Shown in pieces: positions 9,624-18,366 of a DNA stretch of 64,000 bases. The stretch is from Kitasatospora albolonga (lineage in GTDB: Bacteria; Actinomycetota; Actinomycetes; Streptomycetales; Streptomycetaceae). The stretch's first letter is position 1; each line of letters begins with the position of its first letter. The stretch spans positions 1,172,001 through 1,236,000 of the forward strand of contig CP020563.1 of the NCBI GenBank assembly GCA_002082585.1, read 5' to 3'. The notes below the pieces were generated by a model. The model was given only the letters and a program-made list of their open reading frames with translations. It made no database searches and was not told the origin of the DNA. The translations under genes and the position numbers were made by a program.

Positions 9624-10673
9624 GTGAACGGGGCCCCGCCCACCTTGTACGTTGTGGTCCCTGACCTCCCCGAGGATGCCGAAATGATCGTGGACTGTGC
9701 CATCTACCAGGACGGCCGCCGGACCGCTGGGCCCGACGACTTCTCCCAGGCCCTCGAAAAGGCCCGGAGGTCCGACGACGCCTTCCTCTGGATCGGCCTG
9801 CACGAGCCGACGGAGCGGGAGTTCGACCTGGTGAGCCAGGAGTTCGGGCTGCACCCGCTCGCGGTCGAGGACGCGCTGCGCGCGCATCAGCGCCCCAAGC
9901 TGGAGGTGTACGACGACTCGCTCTTCGCGGTGCTGAAGCCGGTCGTCTACGAGCCGGAGAACGACGCGGTGAGCGCCGATGAGCTGATGATCTTCATCGG
10001 GGACTCGTTCGTGGTGACGGTCCGGCACGGGGAGAGCGCCCCGCTGTCGGATGTACGCAGTCGGCTGGAGGCGGAGCCGGAGATCCTGGCGCACGGGCCG
10101 ACGGCGGTCCTGTACGCGATCAGCGACGCGGTGGTGGACCACTACATCGATGTGGCCGGGGAGCTCCAGGTGGACCTGGAGGAGCTGGAGACGGAGGTGT
10201 TCGCTCCGACGAGCGGTCCGGGCGGCTCGTCGAACACCGCGGCGAGCATCTACACGTTCAAGCGCCAGGTGCTGGAGTTCCGCCGGGCCACGGGCCCGCT
10301 GACGGCGCCGATGACCCGGCTGGCGGGGGCGGGGGTGCCGTTCGTCCACACGGAGGCGCAGCCGTTCTTCCGTGATGTCGCCGACCATCTGACGCGGGTC
10401 AACGAGCAGGTGGAGGGGCTGGACCGGCTGCTGTCGGACATCCTCTCGGCCCATCTCGCGCAGATGGGGGTGCGGCAGAACGACGACATGCGCAAGATCT
10501 CGGCGTGGGCGGCGATGGCGGCCGTTCCGACCATGGTCGCGGGCATCTACGGCATGAACTTCGACCACATGCCGGAGCTGCACTGGGCGTGGACGTACCC
10601 GGCTGTCGTCCTGTTCATGACCCTGGCGGTGGTCGGTCTCCACCGCCAGTTCAAGCGGCGCGGCTGGCTCTGA
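9624..10673 (+). CDS. corA: CorA-family magnesium/cobalt transporter
   Basis: A 349-residue membrane transporter for divalent cations. The GTG at 9624 is chosen because GGAAGGAG precedes it. The chain has a long cytoplasmic N-terminal domain, LWIGLHEPTEREFDLVSQEFGLHPLAVEDAL early on, a helical stalk, then two C-terminal membrane helices with the diagnostic loop YGMNF between them and a basic C-terminus (FKRRGWL). It diverges from the phosphatase gene (66 bases apart). Mg2+ is the likely ion; specificity is inferred from the family. Confidence 0.93.
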   Translation: MNGAPPTLYVVVPDLPEDAEMIVDCAIYQDGRRTAGPDDFSQALEKARRSDDAFLWIGLHEPTEREFDLVSQEFGLHPLAVEDALRAHQRPKLEVYDDSLFAVLKPVVYEPENDAVSADELMIFIGDSFVVTVRHGESAPLSDVRSRLEAEPEILAHGPTAVLYAISDAVVDHYIDVAGELQVDLEELETEVFAPTSGPGGSSNTAASIYTFKRQVLEFRRATGPLTAPMTRLAGAGVPFVHTEAQPFFRDVADHLTRVNEQVEGLDRLLSDILSAHLAQMGVRQNDDMRKISAWAAMAAVPTMVAGIYGMNFDHMPELHWAWTYPAVVLFMTLAVVGLHRQFKRRGWL

Positions 10674-10676
10674 GGG

Positions 10677-11465
10677 TCACGCGTACTCGGGTTCCGGCAC
10701 GGCCCGGCCGCCCAGGGCGTCGCGCCGCTCGGGCATCTCCAGGCTCACCATGCGCCGCCAGCCGCCGAGGCGCTCGTACGCGTACACCGCGTGGATTCCG
10801 GCGGCGAGCGCGGCGGCCTTGGGGCGCGGCCAGCCCAGCAGCCGTCCCATGTGGTCCATCACCGCGAGGCTGACATCGCGGTAGACCCTGATCTCCGCCA
10901 GGGCGCACTCGCGCATGGTCCGCTGGATGGTCCGGCCGTGCCCCTCACGGGCGAGCCGCAGCAGCTCCTCGTGGCAGTACGCGAGGTGGTTGTCCTCGTC
11001 GTCGGAGATCATCCGCACGGCGCGGCCGATGTCGGGGTGGTCGGCGAAGTACCGGCACAGCAGCCGCATCTGCTCGGAGGCGCGCTGTTCGGTGATCCTG
11101 CTGTGGGCCAGATAGGTGATGATGTCGCGCTCGGTGAGCCGTTCCTCGCCGCGCAGCCGGGAGTGGGCGAGGCCGATGCCCTGCTGCTCCAGGAGCATCG
11201 TGTAGTCGGTCTCCGGGGGGACATCGGCCGGTTGCAGCCCGCGCTTCTTCAGGAGGGCGTTGAAGATCCGGCCGTGCTTGTCCTCGTCGGCGCCGTGCCG
11301 GACGATCCTGGGGGCCAGGGCGCGGCGGCTCTCGGGCACCAGGGCGGCGATGCGGGCGTTCTCCCAGCCGCCCTGGGACTCGCCGCTGGCGGCGATGGAG
11401 CAGAAGAGCCGGTAGGACTCGTCGTGGTCCAGGATCTCCTGGAACAGGCTGCGGGCTGAGAGCAT
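10677..11465 (-). CDS. Ferritin-like domain protein
   Basis: A 262-residue alpha-helical protein. The ATG at 11465 follows GGAGGTGG. Metal-ligand-like patterns of a ferritin/rubrerythrin-like four-helix bundle are visible: VRHGADEDKHGRIF in the first half, EQRASEQMRLLCRY and SDDEDNHLAYCHEELL in the second (E..H pairs one helix turn apart). It is a conserved Streptomyces protein convergent with corA, 3 bases apart. A diiron oxidase or iron-handling role is inferred; no partner gene is adjacent. Confidence 0.8.
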   Translation of the reverse strand: MLSARSLFQEILDHDESYRLFCSIAASGESQGGWENARIAALVPESRRALAPRIVRHGADEDKHGRIFNALLKKRGLQPADVPPETDYTMLLEQQGIGLAHSRLRGEERLTERDIITYLAHSRITEQRASEQMRLLCRYFADHPDIGRAVRMISDDEDNHLAYCHEELLRLAREGHGRTIQRTMRECALAEIRVYRDVSLAVMDHMGRLLGWPRPKAAALAAGIHAVYAYERLGGWRRMVSLEMPERRDALGGRAVPEPEYA

Positions 11466-11639
11466 GAAAGCCACCTCCGTACCGGTGTCCGCGGGGCCGG
11501 GCCCCGCGGAGCAGTAGTGCGCAGAGCAGCAGTCAAATGCGCCGGGGAGCAGTCGGCAACCGGAGCAACGGCGGGGGTGACGGGGGTCAACCTGACACCC
11601 CGGCGTAACCCCGGGGCGTCAGGCGCGTTGTTCCGGGTG

Positions 11640-11682
11640 ACGGCCGTGGCGGGGAAGACCCCCGAGCCCCCACCACGGCCGT
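11640..11682. terminator. Hairpin in the 11.5-11.8 kb gap
   Basis: A 10-bp perfect stem (ACGGCCGTGG with its complement at 11673-11682) with a nested GGGG/CCCC pair in the loop. It lies 75 bases downstream of the LLM gene that ends at 11757 (minus strand), so it probably terminates that gene. The remainder of this ~290-base gap shows no gene. Confidence 0.55.
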
Positions 11683-11756
11683 AGTGCTGCCCTCCGGAAG
11701 CTCCGGGAAAGCCTCCGGAAGTCCTTGAGGCCCGAGCGCGGGGCCCTGGTGAAGGC

Positions 11757-12806
11757 TCACGCGAGTCCGGAGCGCTCCAGGGCGTCCGTACCGGCGCGCA
11801 GGGCGGTGAGCCGCTCCTCCAGGGTGAAACCGGCGGGGGCGAGGTTGAGCGTGGTGACCCCGGCGGCGGCGTACGCCTGCATCCGCTCGGCGATCCGCTC
11901 GACGGGACCGAGCAGCGTGGTCTGGTCGATGAGCCGGTGCGGTACGGCGGCGGCGGCCCCGGCCTTGTCCCCGTCCAGGTACTTGTCCTGGATCTCGGCG
12001 GCCTCCTTCTCGTACCCCATGCGCTGCGCGAGCTGGTTGTAGAAGTTCTGCTTCCGGCTGCCCATCCCGCCGACGTACAGGGCGGTGTACGGGCGGAACA
12101 TGTCGGCCAGTCCGGTGACGTCGTCGCCGATGGCGAGCGGCAGCGTCGGGGAGACGTCGAAGCCCTCCATGGTCTTCCCGGCCTTCTCCCGGCCCGCGCG
12201 CAGATAGGTGAGCGCGGTCTCCTCCAGATGGTCGGCGGAGGGGAAGATCAGCAGGGCGCCGTCGGCGATCTCGCCGGTCTGCTCCAGGTTCTTCGGGCCG
12301 ATCGCGGCGATGTAGAGCGGGATGTGCTCGCGCTCCGGGTGGACGGTGAGCTTGATCGGCTTGCCGGGGCCGCCGGGCAGCGGGAGCGTCCAGTGCTGCC
12401 CCTCGTAGGAGAGCCGCTCGCGGGTCATCGCCTTGCGGACGATCTCGACGTACTCACGGGTGCGGGCCAGCGGCTTGTCGAACTTGACGCCGTACCAGCC
12501 CTCGGAGACCTGCGGTCCCGAGACGCCGAGGCCGAGCCGGAAACGGCCGCCGGAGAGCGAGTCGAGGGTGGCGGCGGTCATCGCGGTCATGGCGGGCTGG
12601 CGGGCCGGGATCTGCATGATCGCGGAGCCGACGTCGATGGATTCGGTCTGGGCCGCGACCCAGGTCAGCACGGTCGGCGCGTCCGAGCCGTACGCCTCGG
12701 CCGCCCAGCAGACGTCGTAGCCGAGCCGGTCGGCCTCCTGGGCGACGGCGAGGTTGTCGCCGTCCATGCCCGCGCCCCAGTAACCGAGATTGATGCCGAG
12801 CCGCAT
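11757..12806 (-). CDS. F420-dependent LLM-class oxidoreductase
   Basis: A 349-residue TIM-barrel enzyme of the luciferase-like family, F420 type. It opens with MRLGINLGYWG, then LAVAQEADRLGYDVCWAAEAYGSD, the SAIMQIPARQPAMTAM segment and SGGRFRLGLGVSGPQVSEGWYG, which are typical of F420-dependent members. It is likely cytoplasmic and uses reduced F420 for hydride transfer; the substrate is unknown. A perfect palindrome lies just upstream of its ribosome site. Confidence 0.88.
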   Translation of the reverse strand: MRLGINLGYWGAGMDGDNLAVAQEADRLGYDVCWAAEAYGSDAPTVLTWVAAQTESIDVGSAIMQIPARQPAMTAMTAATLDSLSGGRFRLGLGVSGPQVSEGWYGVKFDKPLARTREYVEIVRKAMTRERLSYEGQHWTLPLPGGPGKPIKLTVHPEREHIPLYIAAIGPKNLEQTGEIADGALLIFPSADHLEETALTYLRAGREKAGKTMEGFDVSPTLPLAIGDDVTGLADMFRPYTALYVGGMGSRKQNFYNQLAQRMGYEKEAAEIQDKYLDGDKAGAAAAVPHRLIDQTTLLGPVERIAERMQAYAAAGVTTLNLAPAGFTLEERLTALRAGTDALERSGLA

Positions 12807-12817
12807 AGCCGCTCCCC

Positions 12818-12831
12818 TTACTGATCAGTAA
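12818..12831. promoter_or_regulatory. Perfect palindrome, probable operator
   Basis: TTACTGATCAGTAA is a perfect 14-bp inverted repeat, AT-rich against a GC-rich background, 12 bases upstream of the F420/LLM gene start (minus strand) and partly next to its AAGGGGAG ribosome site. This is the form of a TetR- or MarR-type operator. No regulator gene is adjacent. Confidence 0.5.
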
Positions 12832-12944
12832 CGTCCCGTCCCGGGGACTCTAGCGCGGGTGGCGGCGATCCGGCAGGCCCGCGCGACCTCGCGTTGTCCA
12901 CAGGCTTCCACTCGGTGGGGCCATGGCCAGTAATCTCAGCGCCC

Positions 12945-13928
12945 ATGGAGCAGAGGCATCTCGGCCGCACCGGCCTACGCGTGTCCCGGATCGGGCTCGG
13001 CACCCTCACCTGGGGCCGGGACACGGACGAGCACGACGCCGCCGACCAGCTCAAGGCGTTCTGGGACGCGGGCGGCACCCTGGTGGACACCGCCGATGTG
13101 TACGGGGGCGGGGAGGCCGAGTATCTGCTCGGCCGGCTCGTCGGCAGCCTGGTGCCGCGCGAGGACCTGGTCATCGCCACGAAGGCCGGGAACGTCCCCG
13201 ACCCCTACCGCCGCTTCAACGGCTCGCGCGGGCATCTGCTGGCCGCCCTGGACGCCTCGCTGGAGCGGCTCGGCACGGACTACGTGGACCTGTGGCAGGT
13301 GCACGCCTTCGATCCGGCGACCCCGCTGGAGGAGACGCTCCAGGCGGTGGACCTGGCGGTCTCCTCGGGCCGGGTCCGGTACGCGGGCGTGTCGAACTTC
13401 TGCGGCTGGCAGCTGGCCAAGGCCGCCACCTGGCAGCTCGCCGCGCCCGGGGTACGCACCCGGCTGGCCAGTACGCAGATGGAGTACTCGCTGCTCCAGC
13501 GGGGCATCGAGCGCGAGGTGCTGCCCGCGGCGCTGGACCTCGGGATCGGGCTGCTGCCCTCCTCGCCGCTGGGCCGTGGCGTGCTGACGGGCAAGTACCG
13601 CCAGGGCACCCCGGCCGACTCCCGGGGCGCCTCCGAGCGGCTCGCCCCCTTCGTCGAGCCGTATCTGGACGACGCGGCGGCCCGGATCACCGACGCGGTG
13701 GCGACGGCGGCGGACGGTCTGGCGACGCACCCCCTGCAGGTGGCGCTGGCCTGGGTGCGGGACCGTCCCGGAGTGGTCGCCCCGATCGTCGGTGCGCGCA
13801 ACGCCGGGCAGCTCACGGAGGCTTTGTCAGTGGAGGCGCTTACTCTTCCCTACGAGATCTGCCAGGCGCTCGACGATGTGTCGGCGCCCGTGCACCGCTA
13901 TCCCGATCAGGACTGGAGCACGCTGTGA
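12945..13928 (+). CDS. Aldo/keto reductase
   Basis: A 327-residue NADP(H)-dependent aldo/keto reductase. The ATG at 12945 gives the typical opening MEQRHLGRTGLRVSRIGLGT. Family features are the catalytic Asp/Tyr region DTADVYGGGEAEYLLG, the lysine segment VIATKAG, the histidine region DLWQVHAFD and the C-terminal cofactor loop VVAPIVGARNAGQL. Its stop codon overlaps the GTG of the next gene by 4 bases, so the two are translationally coupled. Substrate unknown. Confidence 0.92.
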   Translation: MEQRHLGRTGLRVSRIGLGTLTWGRDTDEHDAADQLKAFWDAGGTLVDTADVYGGGEAEYLLGRLVGSLVPREDLVIATKAGNVPDPYRRFNGSRGHLLAALDASLERLGTDYVDLWQVHAFDPATPLEETLQAVDLAVSSGRVRYAGVSNFCGWQLAKAATWQLAAPGVRTRLASTQMEYSLLQRGIEREVLPAALDLGIGLLPSSPLGRGVLTGKYRQGTPADSRGASERLAPFVEPYLDDAAARITDAVATAADGLATHPLQVALAWVRDRPGVVAPIVGARNAGQLTEALSVEALTLPYEICQALDDVSAPVHRYPDQDWSTL

Positions 13929-16372
13929 CTGCGCTTCCCGGGGAGACCCCCGGCACCGTCGCCACGGACACACCGGAGGACGCCGGACCCCCGGCGGCCA
14001 CCGAAGCCGAGGTCCCCGCACCGGCCGAAGCGCCCGAGGCCGCCGCCGTGGCCGGGCCCGAGGAGCCCGCGGAAGCCGAGGAGCAGGCGGAGGCAGCGGA
14101 AGCTGTGGAAGCCGAGAGGGCCAAGGAGGCCGCAGCGGACGGCTCCGGCGCGCATGCCGACGCGGACGGCCCGGCCGCCGAGGGCCCACCCGCAGACGAG
14201 GCACCGGACGAGGGCGCACCCGCTGAGAGTTCATCCGCTGAGGACGCGCCCAGCGACGAGGCGCCCGCCGGTGACGCGTCCACCGGCGAAGAGGGCTCCC
14301 CGGCCGCGCTCTCGGAGGCGCAGGCCGAGCTGGCCGCCCAGCGTGAGCTGCGCGAGCGGATCGCGAAGCGCAAGGCGGAGAAGAACGGCCCCGTCGCCGC
14401 CGGTGCGAAGCTGAGCGGCACCGCCGCCGATCTGCTCGCCGCCGTACGGGCCGTGGAGAGCGGCGAGAAGGCGGGCACGGAGTTCTTCGACTCGCCCGCC
14501 GCCCCGGCTCCCGCGCCCCGCCGCCCCGCCCCGGCCCCCGCCGGACAGCCCCACCGCCCCGCGCCGACAGCCGCCGCACCCGCCGGACGGGCCGCCTCGC
14601 CCGAGGCCCTGGACGCGGTGCGGGCGGTCCTCACCGAGGGCGGGGCCCCCGAGGCCCTGGCCCGCCCGGCCACCGGGAGGCTCGGCGAGCAGGCCGCCGG
14701 GCTGCTGCGCGCCGACCCCTGGCAGCTGCTGGCGGTGCCGGGCGTCCGGCCGGAGCAGGCGGACGGCTTCGCCCGGGCCCTGCTGGGCGCCGCGTGCGGC
14801 CCCGACGACGGGCGCCGGACGGCGGCCCTGGTCGGCTGGCTGCTGGAGCGGGCCGCCCTCCAGGGGCATACGGCACTGGAGATCGAGGCCGTCCGGGCGG
14901 CGCTCGCCGAGCGTGCGGTGAGCGACCCGGAGGAGGCCGTGCGCAACGCGGTGGACGAGGGCGTCGCCCTGCGGTTCCCGGAGGACGACGATCCCACCGG
15001 CCCCGATGCCGCGTACGAGGAAGAGGAGTACGACGGGGAGGGCGGGGCCTCCGCCGAGGGCGACGCCGACGGGAGCAGTGAGAGCACCGAGCCGGTCCAG
15101 GTGCTGCTGGGCCTGGACAGGTACGCGCTGGCCGAGGAGAGCCTCGCCGAGGGTCTGGCCCGCCTGATGAACGGCTGCGAGAAGGGGGCCGACTGGACGG
15201 CGGCCGCTGCCGCCGCCCCGTCCCCCTCGGCCGCCGAGCTGATCCGTACGACGGCCACCGCCGGGCTCGTCGTCCACAGCGGCGGCGAAGCGGCGCGGGC
15301 CGAGCCCGCCGCCCTGATCGCGGCGGCGCGGGGCCTGGGGCTGCGGGCCCTGGGCGCCACCCACAGCGCGGACGGCCGCCGTCGGCTGGCCGGAGCCGTC
15401 GGCGCCCCGGACGCGGCGGTCACCCTGGCCGGGCTGCTCTCCGGCGCCGAGGGCCCCGGGCGCGACGAGGACGGGGCGCTCGCGCTGGACCTGCTGGTGG
15501 TGCTGGACGCCCCCCAGCTGGACGTGGAGGGCGCGGCCGTCCTGGTCGAGGCGCTGGCGGACGGAGCCCGGCTGGTGCTGAGCGGTGACCCCGGGGTGCT
15601 GGGTTCGGCGGGGGCCGGGCGGGTCTTCGCCGATGTGCTGGCCGCACGGGCGTGCCCGCAGGTCGTCTCCCGTACACCCGACCCCGGGCCCATCGGGGAG
15701 CTGGTCTCCGGGATCGGCATCGGGGAGCTGAACCAGGTGGCGGCCCCCGGCAAGGAGGTCGTGATCGTCCCGGTCCGCGATGCGGGCGAAGCCGTCCACC
15801 GCACGGTGCAGCTGGTGGCGGACTCGGTGCCCCGGGCCTTCTCGATCCCCGCCGCCGACACCCAGGTCATCACCGTGGGCCACGGCGGGGCGGCCGGGAC
15901 CCGAGCGCTGAACGAGGCCCTGAAGCAGCGGCTCAACCCGGGACCGGGCCGGTTCGGCGGGTTCGACCCGGGGGACCGCGTGGTCCATGTGCCCGCGCCC
16001 GGCCGCGCGGTGCCCGGGGTGGTGCGCTCGGCCGACGCCGAGGGGCTGCACCTGGACTGCTCGGGCGTCCCCGTCGTCGTACCGCAGGAGCGGGTGGAGT
16101 CGGCGGTGCGGCACGGCTGGGCGCTCAGTGCCCACCAGACGGCCGGGATGCGCTGGCCCGCCGCCGTGGTGGTGCTGCCGGGCGACGCGGCGGCGGGGCT
16201 GAGCCGGCCGTGGGTCTACACCGCGTTCGGCCGGGGCGAGCTCCATCTGTCCGTGGTGCACGGGGTGGACCAGGCGCTGCCGCACGCGGTGGCGCAGGTC
16301 CCGGCCCAGGAGCGGACGACCAGGCTGCGCACGCTGCTCGAAGCGCTCCCGACGCCCGACGCGGCTTCCTGA
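13925..16372 (+). CDS. RecD-like helix-hairpin-helix protein with degraded helicase motifs
   Basis: An 815-residue protein started by a GTG that overlaps the aldo/keto reductase stop. Residues 1 to about 230 are low complexity (Ala, Glu, Pro, Asp). Around 255-290 is a helix-hairpin-helix-like stretch (WQLLAVPGVRPEQADGF) as in RecD2. The rest follows the RecD/UvrD helicase plan, but each motif is altered. The Walker A position reads VVHSGGEAARA (about 449-459), without GKT. The DE box is VVLDAPQL (D528). Motif III is SGDPGVLGSAGAGRVF (from 553). The HKSQG-type motif is HQTAG (737-741), and the YTAxTRA motif is YTAFGRGE (765-772). It probably binds DNA but does not hydrolyse ATP; that is inference. 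Confidence 0.8.
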   Translation: MTALPGETPGTVATDTPEDAGPPAATEAEVPAPAEAPEAAAVAGPEEPAEAEEQAEAAEAVEAERAKEAAADGSGAHADADGPAAEGPPADEAPDEGAPAESSSAEDAPSDEAPAGDASTGEEGSPAALSEAQAELAAQRELRERIAKRKAEKNGPVAAGAKLSGTAADLLAAVRAVESGEKAGTEFFDSPAAPAPAPRRPAPAPAGQPHRPAPTAAAPAGRAASPEALDAVRAVLTEGGAPEALARPATGRLGEQAAGLLRADPWQLLAVPGVRPEQADGFARALLGAACGPDDGRRTAALVGWLLERAALQGHTALEIEAVRAALAERAVSDPEEAVRNAVDEGVALRFPEDDDPTGPDAAYEEEEYDGEGGASAEGDADGSSESTEPVQVLLGLDRYALAEESLAEGLARLMNGCEKGADWTAAAAAAPSPSAAELIRTTATAGLVVHSGGEAARAEPAALIAAARGLGLRALGATHSADGRRRLAGAVGAPDAAVTLAGLLSGAEGPGRDEDGALALDLLVVLDAPQLDVEGAAVLVEALADGARLVLSGDPGVLGSAGAGRVFADVLAARACPQVVSRTPDPGPIGELVSGIGIGELNQVAAPGKEVVIVPVRDAGEAVHRTVQLVADSVPRAFSIPAADTQVITVGHGGAAGTRALNEALKQRLNPGPGRFGGFDPGDRVVHVPAPGRAVPGVVRSADAEGLHLDCSGVPVVVPQERVESAVRHGWALSAHQTAGMRWPAAVVVLPGDAAAGLSRPWVYTAFGRGELHLSVVHGVDQALPHAVAQVPAQERTTRLRTLLEALPTPDAAS

Positions 16373-16379
16373 GGCACAG

Positions 16380-16422
16380 ATGAGGGCGGGCCCCGGCGCA
16401 GTGCGCCGGGGCCCGCCCTCAT
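16380..16422. terminator. Bidirectional terminator
   Basis: A perfect 20-bp stem with a 3-nt loop between two convergent genes (stop at 16372 on plus, stop at 16437 on minus). GC-rich and without a T-run. Confidence 0.85.
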
Positions 16423-16436
16423 GATCATGCGTCAGA

Positions 16437-17099
16437 TCACGCGCGGCCCGCCGCCGGCTCGTCGAGCTCCTCGTCCAGCTCCTCCTCGTCGAAGACGGCG
16501 CTGACGTCGAAGCGGCACACCACCAGCTCGGGGTCGGCGTCCTCGAACGGGGCCCCGAGCCACTCCCCCGGCTCGGGCAGCGCCTCGGCCGCCGAGACCC
16601 AGAGGGTGGAGTCCCCCTCCTCCAGGCCGAACTCCTTGTGCCGGGAGGCGATCTCGTCCGGTTCGTACTCCCCGAAGAGCACCCCGAGCGCGGCGTGGAC
16701 GCTGGTGCCGACGACCGGGGTCGTGGAGCCGTCGCCGCCGGGTCCGGCGTCGATGTCGGCGAGACGCTGGGCCTGGGCGAGCAGGCGCGGCGGCTCCGCG
16801 ACCGCGTAGTCGCGCCGGATGAGCACGCTGAGCGCGCTGGGTTCGGCGGGTCCGGCGTAGGGCGGCAGGGAGTCGTCCGCGCCGGGGATCTCGAAGGGGG
16901 TGACCTCGTCGTAGCGGTCGTAGAGCAGCTCGTCGTAGACCTCGGCAGCGGCGGCCAGTGAGTTGAACGCCTCGTAGACGGCGGGGTCGTCGTCCCCGGT
17001 ACGGCGTTCGACCGCGTCGAGGTGACGGTCGATCGCGGCTTTGACCGCCTCGGCGGCGGCACGTACCTCGGCAGCGGTGGGCTGCGCAGCATCAGACAT
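16437..17099 (-). CDS. Conserved acidic actinobacterial protein
   Basis: A 220-residue protein of unknown function starting MSDAAQPTAAEVRAAAEAVKAAID (ATG at 17099; the upstream ribosome site is weak and the frame is open to 17138). It is strongly acidic, with a helical N-terminal part containing VERRTGDDDPAVYEAFNSLAA and YDELLYDRYDEVTPFEI, and an Asp/Glu-rich C-terminus. No catalytic motif, signal or membrane segment is visible. It diverges from the 62-residue DUF5703 gene 47 bases away. Confidence 0.8.
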   Translation of the reverse strand: MSDAAQPTAAEVRAAAEAVKAAIDRHLDAVERRTGDDDPAVYEAFNSLAAAAEVYDELLYDRYDEVTPFEIPGADDSLPPYAGPAEPSALSVLIRRDYAVAEPPRLLAQAQRLADIDAGPGGDGSTTPVVGTSVHAALGVLFGEYEPDEIASRHKEFGLEEGDSTLWVSAAEALPEPGEWLGAPFEDADPELVVCRFDVSAVFDEEELDEELDEPAAGRA

Positions 17100-17146
17100 A
17101 GTGCAGACGCTATCCGTACCGGGGCTCTGCCCGCACAATAGATGCG

Positions 17147-17335
17147 ATGCCGGAATACGAATTTGTCGACGTGTATGTGCCGCGCGGGGTCTCCCGCAAC
17201 GAAGCGGCCCGACTGCTGACCGACCATGCCGAGTACGGGCACTGGGAGCTGGACCGGCTGACGCTGCGCCGCGACGGCAGCCGCAGAGTGCGGCTCCGCC
17301 GACGGATCATCCGTCAGCTACGAGCCACCTGGTGA
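17147..17335 (+). CDS. DUF5703-family small protein
   Basis: A 62-residue basic protein, MPEYEFVDVYVPRGVSRNEAA, ending in an Arg-rich stretch (RRVRLRRRIIRQLRATW). This matches the small DUF5703 family common in actinobacteria. The length is complete for the family. Function unknown; the basic tail could bind nucleic acid or membrane, which is speculation. A terminator hairpin follows. Confidence 0.82.
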   Translation: MPEYEFVDVYVPRGVSRNEAARLLTDHAEYGHWELDRLTLRRDGSRRVRLRRRIIRQLRATW

Positions 17336-17343
17336 CACAGGGA

Positions 17344-17369
17344 ACGGGCCCCGCGACTGCGGGGCCCGT
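17344..17369. terminator. Terminator after the DUF5703 gene
   Basis: An 11-bp perfect stem (ACGGGCCCCGC with its complement, loop GACT), 8 bases after the DUF5703 stop. Confidence 0.75.
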
Positions 17370-17373
17370 CCTG

Positions 17374-17417
17374 TTCATCCCGGTACGACCGGTGCTTCAT
17401 TCCGGTACGACCGGTGC
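17374..17417. repeat. Two-copy 22-nt tandem repeat
   Basis: Two adjacent 22-nt units (17374-17395 and 17396-17417) differ at one base; both contain CCGGTACGACCGGTGC, itself partly palindromic. It lies just after the DUF5703 terminator and ends 10 bases before the 3' end of chpC. Confidence 0.8.
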
Positions 17418-17426
17418 GCGCCCGGA

Positions 17427-18227
17427 TCAGGCGGCGCTGCGGGAGCGGCGGTAGAGCACCGATCCCATCCCGGCCAGCAGCAGTCCGGCGCTCGCCGGGA
17501 TGAGCATCTCCATGCCGCCCGCACCGGTCTGCGCGAGCTGCTCCTCCGGGTCGAGCTGGGGCTCGGGGATGTTCGGCTCGGGCGGCTGGTTGGCCGGGGG
17601 CTCGACCGGCGGGTCGACCGGCGTCTCCGGGGTGACCGGGGGCTTCTCCGGCTCCTCCGGCGGCGGGGGCGGCGGCTCGGCGTCGTTGGAGCAGCTGTTG
17701 CCGAAGGTCGGGTTCAGCAGCCCGATGACGGAGACGCTGTTGCCGCAGACGTTCACCGGGACGGAGACCGGAGCCTGGACCGAGTTGCCGGAGAGGATGC
17801 CGGGCGAACCCTGTGCGACCCCTTCCGCACCCGCGCCACCGGCCCGGTGGCGGCCCGTGCCGGGCTCGCCGTGCCGGTCCGACGCGGTGGTGTTCCCGGC
17901 CTGGGCCCCGTTCCCGGCCTGGGCCCCGTCGCCGGAGCCGCCGCCGATACGGTTCTGCGTTCCGGAGCCCTGGCTCGACGCCGCCGACCCGTTCTCGCAG
18001 TCGTTCCCGAACGTCGGGTTGATGAGTCCGCCGACGGTGACCGAGTTGCCGCAGACGTTGACCGGGATGTCGATCGGGACCGAGACCGAGTTGCCGGACA
18101 GCACGCCCGGCGATCCGGTGGCCGTCGAGGCCGCACCGGCGTCGGCGTGGGCGTAGCCGCCACTGAGAGCGAGGACCCCGCCCGCCGCCGCCATGGTGAT
18201 CAGGCCCTTACGAGTGACCTGTCGCAT
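17427..18227 (-). CDS. chpC: Long chaplin, sortase-anchored
   Basis: A 266-residue secreted chaplin that coats aerial hyphae and spores. It has an N-terminal Sec signal peptide (MRQVTRKGLITMAAAGG... AHADA). Two chaplin domains follow (about 35-78 and 140-185), each with the GSPGxLSGNSV start and a Cys pair (NVCGNSVTVGGL...GNDC; NVCGNSVSVIGL...GNSC). They are joined by a Gly/Ala-rich linker. A Pro/Glu-rich wall-spanning stretch, the sorting motif LAQTG, a hydrophobic helix and a basic tail (YRRSRSAA) complete the cell-wall sorting signal. It sits beside chpH, as in S. coelicolor. Expression in that species is BldN-dependent; no BldN promoter was confirmed here. Confidence 0.95.
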   Translation of the reverse strand: MRQVTRKGLITMAAAGGVLALSGGYAHADAGAASTATGSPGVLSGNSVSVPIDIPVNVCGNSVTVGGLINPTFGNDCENGSAASSQGSGTQNRIGGGSGDGAQAGNGAQAGNTTASDRHGEPGTGRHRAGGAGAEGVAQGSPGILSGNSVQAPVSVPVNVCGNSVSVIGLLNPTFGNSCSNDAEPPPPPPEEPEKPPVTPETPVDPPVEPPANQPPEPNIPEPQLDPEEQLAQTGAGGMEMLIPASAGLLLAGMGSVLYRRSRSAA

Positions 18228-18366
18228 AGGTTCGTTTCCTGCCTTCTGCCTTCCGAAAAACCCCCGGACATGACCGTGCGGGAGCCGAATGCCGAACGGT
18301 CCCGAAGTGCATGGGACGCACTCCGGGACCGACCGAGCTCAAGCCCTTACGGGCTGACGTTCAACG

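Noticed and set aside
17153..17335. DUF5703 gene as a short antisense artefact
   Set aside because: The start, the family sequence and the following terminator are all proper, so it was kept as a gene rather than dismissed.
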